52,686 nucleotides of DNA, from NCBI GenBank assembly GCA_017480285.1, contig JAFVAX010000082.1, forward strand, positions 1-52,686. The letters are read 5' to 3'. The notes beneath the pieces were generated by a model. The model saw only the letters and a program-made list of their open reading frames with translations, made no database searches and was not told the DNA's origin. The DNA comes from Paludibacteraceae bacterium (GTDB lineage: Bacteria > Bacteroidota > Bacteroidia > Bacteroidales > Paludibacteraceae). Position numbers and translations under genes: made by a program. Of the stretch, positions 18,262-25,832 are shown one piece after another (the stretch's first letter is position 1; each line of letters begins with the position of its first letter).

Positions 18262-18317
18262 GATACAGCCCAAATAAAACAAAAATTATACCATAAAAGA
18301 AAAGTTTGGCACAAAAT

Positions 18318-18334
18318 TTGGCACAATAGTTGCA
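18318..18334 (+). promoter_or_regulatory. Sigma-54 (RpoN) type promoter
   Basis: TTGGCACAATAGTTGCA matches YTGGCACGNNNNTTGCW at every fixed position but one, with the required 10 bp between GG and GC. A second TTGGCACA sits 14 bp upstream (18304-18311). No TAnnTTTG promoter is seen in the gap. The predicted start site is near 18345, about 33 bp before the ATG at 18378. Confidence 0.7.
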
Positions 18335-18377
18335 AAACAACATTTAGAACAAACTAAACATAAAAAACCAAATAATT

Positions 18378-18821
18378 ATGAAACGCTTAAGTATTATTTT
18401 ACTGATGGCAACAATAGTTTTGTTTCCATTGATGGCACAAGAAAAAGGCGGTCGCCCAAAAGGTGGCAGACACGATTTCAAATTAGACGGCGAGCGTCCC
18501 TCTGCCGAACTTATTGCCCAACGACAGACCGAGCGATTAGCACACGAACTGGAACTGACAAAAGCACAATACGACTCCGTATATCAAGTGCATCTAAAAT
18601 ATGCTAAAAAACGCATTCAACGGATGGAAGCAAAAGCGGAAGAACGCGAACAAAACCGACTGCAGATGGACAGTATGTCCAATACCATTCGCCAATATCT
18701 TACTGAACAACAAGCCGTTAAATACGACGAGATGCGTAGTCGCAACCTGAAAACAGGACCACAGCATCGTCAGCGACCACCACGCGACAAAATTGCACCA
18801 AAAGATTTAGAGAAAAAGTAA
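18378..18821 (+). CDS. Small periplasmic Spy/DUF4890-like protein
   Basis: A 147-residue protein with signal peptide MKRLSIILLMATIVLFPLMA. The mature part is highly charged and helical: RQTERLAHELELTKAQYD contains an LTxxQ-type motif, and a second helix reads MSNTIRQYLTEQQAVKYDEM. These features fit the Spy/CpxP-like family (LTxxQ) and the Bacteroidales DUF4890 proteins. Spy is an ATP-independent periplasmic chaperone; a chaperone or stress-sensing role here is inferred. The basic Gln/Arg/Pro tail is unusual. It sits behind a sigma-54-type promoter and before a strong terminator, so it is probably a single-gene stress-responsive unit. Confidence 0.7.
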   Translation: MKRLSIILLMATIVLFPLMAQEKGGRPKGGRHDFKLDGERPSAELIAQRQTERLAHELELTKAQYDSVYQVHLKYAKKRIQRMEAKAEEREQNRLQMDSMSNTIRQYLTEQQAVKYDEMRSRNLKTGPQHRQRPPRDKIAPKDLEKK

Positions 18822-18892
18822 AAACAAAAGTTTTTATACCGAAACCTTCATTTTTTTGTACTAAAATACATAAAAAATTATACAAAAATTAT

Positions 18893-18921
18893 AAAGTAGC
18901 GGCAAAACGCTACTTTTTTTT
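18893..18921 (+). terminator. Terminator after the Spy-like gene
   Basis: AGTAGCG (18895-18901) pairs with CGCTACT (18908-18914) around a 6-nt loop and is followed by a T8 run. The T-run overlaps the -33 element of the next promoter. Confidence 0.9.
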
Positions 18922-18949
18922 GTTTTTATCAAAAAAAGTTGTAAATTTG
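18919..18949 (+). promoter_or_regulatory. Promoter of the small OMP gene
   Basis: TTTG (18919-18922), exactly 19 bp, then TAAATTTG (18942-18949): a complete Bacteroidota consensus. Confidence 0.85.
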
Positions 18950-19020
18950 CACAATTTTTGTAAGAGAAAAAATCGTTTTTAATAAGCATAATAATCGTTT
19001 TTAATAAATTTATTCAAATT

Positions 19021-19569
19021 ATGAAAAAACTTTTTATTGCAGTTTTGGCATTAGTTCTTGCAATGCCGATGTTTGCTCAAAAACCTTATGACCACAGTAT
19101 TGGTGGTACAGTAGGTACAATGTATGGGTTTAGTTACAAGGGATTCATTACCGACAATCTCGCCATTCAAGCCGACCTTGGCGTAAATCTGCTCACCACT
19201 GCCGGTAGCACCGCAGTTAAAGGCGGAGGCAGTGTTTCTTGGCAAAACGGTGATTTCTACACATTCGAAGCCAACCCTAATTTGCTTTATCAAAACAGCA
19301 TCAACTCTTGGAGTTGGGGTGGTCTTGACTGGTTCGTAGGCGGCGGTTTGAGCCTCGGTCTTATGCATGGTATCGCAGTAACAGGTGGTCGTCCTGATGG
19401 TAAATTCGGACTTAACGGTGCAGGTGGTGTGGAAATCTTTTGGAACAACATACCTCTCGCTATTTCTACTGATTTCCGCCCTGGTTATGGCTTAGGTTTC
19501 GGAACAAAAGATGTAACATCACATTTCTTTGATTGGAAACTTGTTGTCAGTGTTCGTTACATCCTCTAA
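19021..19569 (+). CDS. Small outer-membrane beta-barrel protein
   Basis: A 182-residue protein with signal peptide MKKLFIAVLALVLAMPMFAQ. The mature part alternates hydrophobic and glycine/aromatic residues over about eight strands (e.g. GGTVGTMYGFSYKGF, DWFVGGGLSLGLMHG) and ends with DWKLVVSVRYIL. That terminal strand with aromatic and hydrophobic last residues is the usual signal for BAM assembly. By inference it is an eight-stranded OmpX/OmpW-size barrel. Its strong promoter and long AT-rich leader suggest good expression. Function unknown. Confidence 0.75.
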   Translation: MKKLFIAVLALVLAMPMFAQKPYDHSIGGTVGTMYGFSYKGFITDNLAIQADLGVNLLTTAGSTAVKGGGSVSWQNGDFYTFEANPNLLYQNSINSWSWGGLDWFVGGGLSLGLMHGIAVTGGRPDGKFGLNGAGGVEIFWNNIPLAISTDFRPGYGLGFGTKDVTSHFFDWKLVVSVRYIL

Positions 19570-19578
19570 TTTAAATCC

Positions 19579-19603
19579 TCATTCTGAACTTGTTTCAGAA
19601 TCT
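19579..19603. repeat. Interspersed palindromic repeat, CTTGT-loop variant
   Basis: TCATTCTGAA-CTTGT-TTCAGAATCT with an 8-bp stem. It sits between the OMP stop and the ATG of the ABC ATPase, six bp from the latter, so it could affect translation of that gene. Confidence 0.8.
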
Positions 19604-19608
19604 AAAGT

Positions 19609-20301
19609 ATGACCATTCAAGTCGAAAATTTAACCAAACGAATTGGTAATCAAACTATTCTAAGCAATCTCTCTCTTCAAGTAAAGAAGGGAGAGGTTGT
19701 TGGTTTGTTAGGTCCTAACGGTGCCGGCAAATCAACTCTTATGAAATGCCTTACCGGTCTTTGGCGTTTCGACTCAGGCAAGGTAGAGGTATGCGGCATT
19801 GATATGAAACTGCAACCTACCCGAGTACGCTCGCATATAGGATACCTGCCAGAAAACAACCCGCTCTACGAAGATATGTATGTCCCCGAATACCTGCATT
19901 TTATGGCATCACTCAAAGGCATTAAGGACAAACAATCGGTAGTCGAGCACACTATTGAACAAGTATGGCTCAATGAGGTAAGACACAAGAAAATCGGTGA
20001 GTTATCCAAAGGCTACAGACAGCGTGTGGGTTTAGGTCAGGCTCTCATGGGCAACCCCGAACTGCTCATACTTGACGAACCGACAACAGGTCTTGACCCT
20101 AACCAACTTGACGATATGCGCAACCTCTTGCGCACCTTAGGGCAACAACATACCATCCTTCTCTCCACTCATATAATGCAGGAAGTGGAAGCCGTCTGCA
20201 CACGGGTGGTTATTCTTCACAAAGGCACTTTCCATGCCGACATTTCCAATCCTCAGGAAATCAATATCGAACAACTTTTCCGAGAAGTTACACTCAAATA
20301 A
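19609..20301 (+). CDS. ABC transporter ATP-binding protein (GldA/CcmA-like)
   Basis: A 230-residue cytoplasmic ATPase. Walker A GPNGAGKST lies near residue 37, the signature is LSKGYRQRVG, Walker B is LLILDEPTTGLDP, and the switch His is in LLSTHIMQE. Sequence style (VENLTKRIG, GYLPENNPLYEDMYV) is close to GldA, the ATPase of the gliding/T9SS-associated transporter, but at 230 residues it lacks the usual C-terminal about 70 residues. No permease gene is adjacent, so its membrane partner must be elsewhere. The first copy of a 22-bp tandem repeat overlaps the 3' end of the coding region. Confidence 0.85.
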   Translation: MTIQVENLTKRIGNQTILSNLSLQVKKGEVVGLLGPNGAGKSTLMKCLTGLWRFDSGKVEVCGIDMKLQPTRVRSHIGYLPENNPLYEDMYVPEYLHFMASLKGIKDKQSVVEHTIEQVWLNEVRHKKIGELSKGYRQRVGLGQALMGNPELLILDEPTTGLDPNQLDDMRNLLRTLGQQHTILLSTHIMQEVEAVCTRVVILHKGTFHADISNPQEINIEQLFREVTLK

Positions 20302-20368
20302 GTGAGGACTTACGCTCATTTAATAGAGGCCTTACACTCATTTAAGCGAGAACTTACGCTCAAAGCCG
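20283..20368. repeat. Four 22-bp tandem repeats ahead of dnaB
   Basis: Units at 20283-20304, 20305-20326, 20327-20348 and 20349-20368 share the pattern AGRRCTTACRCTCA followed by a variable AT-rich end. The first unit encodes the last residues and stop of the ABC ATPase. Immediately downstream are several DnaA-box-like 9-mers. Confidence 0.8.
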
Positions 20369-20371
20369 AGA

Positions 20372-20467
20372 TGTGGACAAAATGTTCATAACTATGTTCA
20401 TAACTTGACTAAGAATGTTAAAAAACGCAGAAAAAGGTTGATAACTGTGTGAAAACGCTGTGAACAA
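20372..20467. promoter_or_regulatory. Cluster of DnaA-box-like motifs
   Basis: TGTGGACAA (20372-20380), TGTGTGAAA (20445-20453) and TGTGAACAA (20459-20467) each differ by one base from the inverse DnaA box TGTGNAWAA. Two exact copies of TGTTCATAA (20383-20391, 20395-20403) lie between them. They follow the 22-bp repeats and precede dnaB. This could be a replication-linked control region or, less likely, an origin. Confidence 0.35.
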
Positions 20468-20484
20468 CTTGTAAATAACATTTG

Positions 20485-20515
20485 TTGGCAGGAAAAGTTA
20501 TTTTTTGTATCTTTG
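20485..20515 (+). promoter_or_regulatory. Promoter of dnaB
   Basis: TATCTTTG (20508-20515) is a full -7 element. TTGG at 20485-20488 is at the right distance for the -33 element, and TTTG lies at 20481-20484. Confidence 0.7.
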
Positions 20516-20541
20516 CAATTCCAAAACCATTTCGTCAACTG

Positions 20542-20561
20542 CTTTGGGCGTAAGCCCAAAG
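20542..20561 (+). promoter_or_regulatory. GNRA-capped hairpin in the dnaB leader
   Basis: CTTTGGGC-GTAA-GCCCAAAG is a perfect 8-bp stem with a GUAA tetraloop, ending 14 bp before the dnaB ATG. It covers the place where a ribosome would load. Confidence 0.6.
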
Positions 20562-20575
20562 TAAAATTCAACATC

Positions 20576-22144
20576 ATGCCAGCAACAACCCGCAAAAGTC
20601 GCTACCAACAACAAGCGCAACCCATAGTTATCGGACAAAACGAACAAGGCAAACTGCCACCACAAGCCCCCGAACTTGAAGAAGCCGTCATAGGCGCCCT
20701 AATGCTTGAAAAAGAAGGCTTTAGCCTTATTGCCGATATCCTCCGCCCTGAGAGTTTCTACTTCGACAAGCACCGCTACATCTTCGAAGCAATGCAGCAT
20801 CTTGCAACCCGCGAGATACCCATCGACATGCTCTCCGTCAGCGAACAACTCAAGCAGGATGGCACCTTCGACAACGTAGGAGGTATTGCGGCACTCTCGC
20901 TGCTCACAAGCAAAGTGGCAACAACAGCACACCTCAAATACTATGCCCAGATAGTAGCACAGAAAGGCATCGCGCGCGACCTTATTCGTATTTCTGCCGA
21001 GATAACCAACAAGGCATACGACGAGCAGGAAGATGTTGAGGACCTCATCAACGAAGCCGGCGAGAAAGTGTTTGAGATAAGCCAGCGCAGTATGAAACGC
21101 GATGTCGTACAGATCGACCCCGTCATCAAAGAGGCATACGCCCGAATGGAAAAAGCCAAAAGCAACAGAAACAATATGTCGGGCGTACCGACCGGATATA
21201 AAGACCTCGACAAGATAACCTCTGGCTGGCAGAAATCTGACCTTATCATCATCGCCGCCCGACCGGCTATGGGAAAAACGGCTTTCGTACTCAGTATGGC
21301 AAAAAACATGGCTCTTAATTTCCACCAGCCTGTCGCACTTTTCTCACTTGAGATGTCGAATGTGCAACTCGTCAATCGTCTTATAATGAATGTGTGCGAA
21401 CTTGACGGCGACAAGATCCGTAACGGACGCTTCACCAACGAAGAATGGGACAGACTTGAGAAAAACATCACCCTGCTTATGGGAGCACCCATTTACGTTG
21501 ACGACACACCGAGCCTGAGCATCTTCGAACTCCGCAACAAAGCCCGTAAGTTAGTGAAAGAAAGGCAAGTGCAGTGTATCATCATCGACTATCTGCAACT
21601 TATGAATGCTTCCGGTATGAACTTCGGCAGCCGCGAGCAGGAAGTGAGTACCATCTCCCGTAACCTCAAGGCATTGGCAAAAGAACTTGACATACCCATC
21701 ATCGCCTTGTCGCAACTTAACCGTGGCGTTGAAGGCAGAACGGGTATTGACGGCAAGAAACCCCAACTGAGCGACCTGCGTGAATCAGGTGCCATTGAGC
21801 AAGATGCCGACATGGTTTGTTTCATTCACCGACCTGAATACTATTTCCGCAGTTCATCAACCGACATCACCGAAAGCGATAAGGCAACATGGCGAGGTAA
21901 AGCACAGATTATCATAGCCAAACACCGTAATGGCGCCACAGGCGAAGTAACACTCGAGTTCGAGCAGGCACACGCCCGCTTCCTCAACATAGGCGAAGGA
22001 AAAAGTTTTGCTTCCAACACCGACGATTCTGCAAGACTTGAACCCGCCGACAAACAACAATACAACACCTATACCTCACAATTAAACGCTAACGCCGCAA
22101 ATGATGTTTTCAACTCAAACAGCGTACCTGACGACGGAATGTAA
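20576..22144 (+). CDS. dnaB: Replicative DNA helicase DnaB
   Basis: A 522-residue hexameric helicase. I chose the ATG at 20576 (MPATTRKSRY) because an upstream in-frame ATG lies within the promoter. The N-terminal domain begins PPQAPELEEAVIGALMLE (about 25-125). The RecA-like domain (about 190-470) has Walker A ARPAMGKTAF, Walker B IIIDYLQLM, and the DnaB H3/H4 motifs VSTISRNLKALAKEL and LSQLNRGVEGR...LSDLRESGAIEQDAD (named in parts). The tail (about 475-522) is Asn/Gln-rich and probably disordered. No intein is present. Confidence 0.97.
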   Translation: MPATTRKSRYQQQAQPIVIGQNEQGKLPPQAPELEEAVIGALMLEKEGFSLIADILRPESFYFDKHRYIFEAMQHLATREIPIDMLSVSEQLKQDGTFDNVGGIAALSLLTSKVATTAHLKYYAQIVAQKGIARDLIRISAEITNKAYDEQEDVEDLINEAGEKVFEISQRSMKRDVVQIDPVIKEAYARMEKAKSNRNNMSGVPTGYKDLDKITSGWQKSDLIIIAARPAMGKTAFVLSMAKNMALNFHQPVALFSLEMSNVQLVNRLIMNVCELDGDKIRNGRFTNEEWDRLEKNITLLMGAPIYVDDTPSLSIFELRNKARKLVKERQVQCIIIDYLQLMNASGMNFGSREQEVSTISRNLKALAKELDIPIIALSQLNRGVEGRTGIDGKKPQLSDLRESGAIEQDADMVCFIHRPEYYFRSSSTDITESDKATWRGKAQIIIAKHRNGATGEVTLEFEQAHARFLNIGEGKSFASNTDDSARLEPADKQQYNTYTSQLNANAANDVFNSNSVPDDGM

Positions 22145-22150
22145 CTTTTA

Positions 22151-22182
22151 TTTGCATTTTTGAGAAAAAAATCGTATATTTG
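22151..22182 (+). promoter_or_regulatory. Promoter of the Crp-family regulator gene
   Basis: TTTG (22151-22154), 20 bp, TATATTTG (22175-22182). The ATG follows 19 bp later. Confidence 0.75.
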
Positions 22183-22201
22183 TGCGATTTAAGGTATAAA
22201 A

Positions 22202-22915
22202 ATGATGAGTACAATAGGTAAATTTACCAAAACCGGCACGACTCCAATTTGGGAAATTGACGAGCAATGGCAGGTTTTGACAGCGGAAGAGCGTGAGCAG
22301 GTCAATGCACACAGTCGCATTGTTACCTTCAAAAGAGGGGAGATTCTTTACCACGAAGGCGATGCCCCAAACTATATGATGATGCTTGTCAGTGGCAAAC
22401 TGAAAGTGTATAAAGAAGGTGTTAGCAATCGTAATCAGATTATCCGAATGCTAAAGCCGTACGACTTGTTTGGCTACAGGTCTGTCATCGCCCAAGGCAT
22501 TCACAACACTTCTGTTAGTGCAGTTGAGACAAGCACAGTCTATCAAATCGAGAAAGATGTGTTCTTGCGTATCTTAAGGCAAAACAGCGCATTATGTTTC
22601 TTGTTCGTTTCAGCACTTGCACACGATTTAGGCAATAGCGACACCCGTTCGGTCAGTCTTACTCAAAAACATATCAGAGGCAGATTGGCAGAGTCGTTGC
22701 TCTACCTAAAAAACAATTATGGCTTGGACGAGGACCAAGCAACAATAAGTATGTACCTGTCGCGTGAGGATATCGCCAACCTCTCGAATATGACCACAAG
22801 CAATGCCATCCGTACACTTACCGCCTTCGCTGAAGAAGGCATCATAGGTATCGACGGCAGAAAAATCAAAATACTTGATTTAGAACAACTCGTTAGAATA
22901 AGCCGACTTGGATAA
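22202..22915 (+). CDS. Crp/Fnr-family transcriptional regulator
   Basis: A 237-residue DNA-binding protein. A cyclic-nucleotide-binding-type beta roll spans about 25-140 (FKRGEILYHEGDAPNYM). A helix and a winged helix-turn-helix (about 160-230; YLSREDIANLSNMTTSNAIRTL) follow. There is no N-terminal Cys cluster, so it is not an Fnr-type Fe-S sensor. The conserved Arg of cAMP-binding sites is not obvious, so the ligand is unknown. ATG codons at 22202 and 22205 are both possible. The TPR gene starts inside its last codons (8-bp overlap). Confidence 0.88.
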   Translation: MMSTIGKFTKTGTTPIWEIDEQWQVLTAEEREQVNAHSRIVTFKRGEILYHEGDAPNYMMMLVSGKLKVYKEGVSNRNQIIRMLKPYDLFGYRSVIAQGIHNTSVSAVETSTVYQIEKDVFLRILRQNSALCFLFVSALAHDLGNSDTRSVSLTQKHIRGRLAESLLYLKNNYGLDEDQATISMYLSREDIANLSNMTTSNAIRTLTAFAEEGIIGIDGRKIKILDLEQLVRISRLG

Positions 22916-25040
22916 AGAACTTCATAAATGCCTGTTAGAGTGGTTCCACTCGTCGTTAGACACCACCGCTCAACCCTTGTTCGAAGCACTTGAGCAAGGC
23001 AAAATAGGCACTTGTATGCACCTGTTCTACAAGCGACTCGCTTCACTCCCTACGCCTCCGCCATCTTACATAATGGGGCGACTCAACCAAATAAGAGCAC
23101 AGTATCAATACCTTATCGACTATTTCCTTACAGGACAGCAAGACACTACACGCAAAGAAGTCATAACCCGACTGCAAACGCAACTGTGCCAAACAGTTGA
23201 AGACTACAGATTTCTTTTCGCACTTCGCAATCGCTCAATCGAACGCTACAAAACACAGCGCGGACTTTATACCACAATCGAACAAGACAACAAGATAGAA
23301 AAAGCCAAACAGTATTTCTATCTCGCTTGGACTCAACACGATAGCCTTACCCTTCAAACAGCGTGGCAACAAGCAACTGAAAACAACGATGTCCTTTCAG
23401 CACAGATGTATGTTGACGGACTCACACTACATCTTATGGAGCACTTCTCCATAGAACTGCTTGCTGAATATCTCAACCTTTTTCAAACCGACAATATACC
23501 TGCAAACATCAAAGCACATCTGCTTGTCGGACTTGCTTTTATACTCATTCAATACGACCTTTACCTACCCTATTTTCCCGAACTAAGCAATCAGATTACA
23601 ACTATCATCAACGCCAACACCGGTGAATTGGAAACTATTGTCAATCAACTTATTCATACTTTCCTTAACCCCGACGCGACTGAAGTTGTAGGACAGATGC
23701 AAGACGAAGTTGCCAAACGCCTCAACAAGAATGAGAATGTCAGAACCATCTTCCTCTCAATGAGCGAGGACGACGATGACGACGACAACGAGAATTGGGG
23801 CAACCCGAGTTGGTCGGCTGACAACGACAAAGACACCCAAAACCCGTTCCGAGACCGTATGATGGAACTCTATAAGCAAGGCGCCGACATCAACTACCCT
23901 AACACCAAACAACTATTGTCCAACCCGTTCTTTACCAAAGAGATAGCACATTGGTTCATGCCTTTCATACCGGAATATGAAGCATTGGGTATTGACATTA
24001 ACTCCGAGTTGGGACAGAACATCAGAGGCCTGCTGAATTTCGATGCCGACCTTTGCCCCTTAGACCAATACGCACTCTGCATCGCCGCCAACTCAATGAT
24101 GAAACTCAAAGACGACAATGAGTTACCATCGTTCTTGAAAGAACTCACTGACTTAGGTAAATTTACGGAAAATGCACCCGCTACCGCAAACTCATTCAAA
24201 CAAGAGACGAAATCATATATCCGCAATCTGTATCGTTTCTCAAAAGATAACCCTTGGAAAATGGCTGACTATTTCACCATTCTTCCTATACTCGACAAAA
24301 GCAAGCTCGTTAAATCTCTCGTTCAAGCACGTCAAGACTGCGTTTTAGATATGGCTGACCATTGCTTTACTGTCAAACAATTCGCTCTTGCCGCCGGTCT
24401 GCTTCGTTATCGCCCTGTAGAGCCGTCTTTGCAACACCTACAAAAATTAGGCTATGCCCTGCAGTTGGCAGGCTCAAGTCTTGAGGCGGTGCAAGTGTTC
24501 GACGAGGTACTCGCCATTCAAAACGACGACACTTGGACACTGCAACACAAAGCACACTGCCTGCGCCAATGCAAGTTCTATGAAGAGGCTATCGAGTGTT
24601 ACGACCAACTGCTCACAATTCAGAAACACGACAAACGACTTCTGCAACTCAAAGCAAGTTGCCTATTGGAAGACGCACAATGGGCAAAAGCACTTACCGT
24701 ATTTTACGAACTCGATGCCATCTATCCCGACGAAACAAACACGGCAAGAGGCATACTCTGGTGCGCACTAAAAACCAACAACCTCGAACTTGCAGAGCGT
24801 TATGCAGAGCGGCTGAGTAACACTAACCTCGCCAACGACCTTATCAATCAAGCACATATACTCTTCATAAAAGGCAACATAAAACAGGCATACGACACTT
24901 ATTCCCTCGCCAAACAACAAATGGAAAATACCGATAAGTTCCTCCAAATTTTTGCTGACGACATCCCGCTGCTCAAGCAATATATCAACAGCAACGAGCA
25001 AATCAATACTATGTACGATGCCCTATTAAGTTCCGAATAA
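22908..25040 (+). CDS. Large helical TPR-repeat protein
   Basis: A 710-residue protein without signal peptide or TM segments. The only start giving the full frame is a TTG at 22908, which overlaps the stop of the Crp-family gene and suggests coupling; the next ATG (23016) would remove 36 residues. The middle has an acidic stretch (DDDDDDNEN near 290). TPR-like pairs occupy about 520-680 (LQKLGYALQLAGSSLEAVQVFDEVL; HKAHCLRQCKFYEEAIECYDQLL, abbreviated by position 520-610). It is a probable cytoplasmic scaffold, perhaps in the same pathway as the regulator. No specific family recognised. Confidence 0.75.
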   Translation: MDKELHKCLLEWFHSSLDTTAQPLFEALEQGKIGTCMHLFYKRLASLPTPPPSYIMGRLNQIRAQYQYLIDYFLTGQQDTTRKEVITRLQTQLCQTVEDYRFLFALRNRSIERYKTQRGLYTTIEQDNKIEKAKQYFYLAWTQHDSLTLQTAWQQATENNDVLSAQMYVDGLTLHLMEHFSIELLAEYLNLFQTDNIPANIKAHLLVGLAFILIQYDLYLPYFPELSNQITTIINANTGELETIVNQLIHTFLNPDATEVVGQMQDEVAKRLNKNENVRTIFLSMSEDDDDDDNENWGNPSWSADNDKDTQNPFRDRMMELYKQGADINYPNTKQLLSNPFFTKEIAHWFMPFIPEYEALGIDINSELGQNIRGLLNFDADLCPLDQYALCIAANSMMKLKDDNELPSFLKELTDLGKFTENAPATANSFKQETKSYIRNLYRFSKDNPWKMADYFTILPILDKSKLVKSLVQARQDCVLDMADHCFTVKQFALAAGLLRYRPVEPSLQHLQKLGYALQLAGSSLEAVQVFDEVLAIQNDDTWTLQHKAHCLRQCKFYEEAIECYDQLLTIQKHDKRLLQLKASCLLEDAQWAKALTVFYELDAIYPDETNTARGILWCALKTNNLELAERYAERLSNTNLANDLINQAHILFIKGNIKQAYDTYSLAKQQMENTDKFLQIFADDIPLLKQYINSNEQINTMYDALLSSE

Positions 25041-25058
25041 AACCTAAAAGTTCGCCTT

Positions 25059-25649
25059 ATGCCCATACTGCAATCACGCTTTCTCATATCCAATTCCGAT
25101 GTAAGTCAATGCCCTGCTCTTAACGCACCGGAATATGCCTTTATCGGCAGAAGCAATGTCGGCAAGTCGTCGCTTATCAATATGCTGTGCCACCATAAAG
25201 ATTTGGCGAAGACTTCTCAAAAACCCGGTAAGACACTGCTTATCAACCATTTTGAGATAAACAACGGAAAATGGTATTTGGTTGACCTGCCCGGCTATGG
25301 CTACGCACAAGCCGGAAAAAAACAACGCGAACAACTGCGCAAGATGATCGAACGCTACTGCCTTATGCGCGAAAATCTGTACTCACTTTTCGTACTCGTT
25401 GACTCACGGCATAAGCCTCAAAACATTGACCTTGAGTTTATCAGTTGGCTCGGCGAACAACAGATCCCGTTCAGCATCGTCTTCACGAAAATCGACAAAC
25501 TTAGCAAACAACAACTGCAAGACAATCTCGAAGTTTATAAACAGCAACTCTCCGAACAATGGGAAGAACTGCCACCGCTGTTCCTTACCTCGTCAGAAAA
25601 AAATATCGGTGCCGAAGAAATAATCCAATATATCGAAAGTATCTCATAA
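25059..25649 (+). CDS. engB: Ribosome-biogenesis GTPase EngB/YsxC/YihA
   Basis: A 196-residue GTPase needed for large-subunit maturation. G1 is GRSNVGKSS (about 30-38), G2 the Thr in GKTLLIN, G3 DLPGYGYA, G4 TKIDK and G5 TSS near the end. Length and motif order match the family. Starts 18 bp after the TPR gene and is followed by a block of palindromic repeats. Confidence 0.96.
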   Translation: MPILQSRFLISNSDVSQCPALNAPEYAFIGRSNVGKSSLINMLCHHKDLAKTSQKPGKTLLINHFEINNGKWYLVDLPGYGYAQAGKKQREQLRKMIERYCLMRENLYSLFVLVDSRHKPQNIDLEFISWLGEQQIPFSIVFTKIDKLSKQQLQDNLEVYKQQLSEQWEELPPLFLTSSEKNIGAEEIIQYIESIS

Positions 25650-25655
25650 CTCACT

Positions 25656-25815
25656 CTCATTCTAACGCCTCCTCATTCTGACGTTCCCCCATCATTCTGA
25701 CGAAGGTCAGAATCTAAAAACCCCTCATTCTGACGAAGGTCAGAATCTAAAAAAAAACTCATTCTGACGAAGGTCAGAATCTAAAAAAAACTCATTCTGA
25801 CGAAGGTCAGAATCT
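25656..25815. repeat. Array of four palindromic repeats plus two truncated copies
   Basis: Full copies lie at 25692-25715, 25725-25748, 25759-25782 and 25792-25815, each TCATTCTGAC-GAAG-GTCAGAATCT followed by 5-9 A. Truncated left ends are at 25656-25667 and 25672-25683. Spacing is 33, 34 and 33 bp. The array fills the gap between engB and the binding-protein gene. Confidence 0.9.
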
Positions 25816-25832
25816 AAAAAAACACCCACTAT

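Noticed and set aside
18198..20576. Replication origin at the strand switch near 18.3 kb
   Set aside because: Gene orientation alone is not enough; rightward and leftward genes both occur further on, and I see no full match to the DnaA box consensus. Kept only as a low-confidence observation before dnaB.
25692..25815. CRISPR-like array (four copies at a 33/34-bp period)
   Set aside because: Spaces between copies are just A runs with no unique spacers, the unit is itself a hairpin with copies elsewhere in the window, and no cas gene is present.
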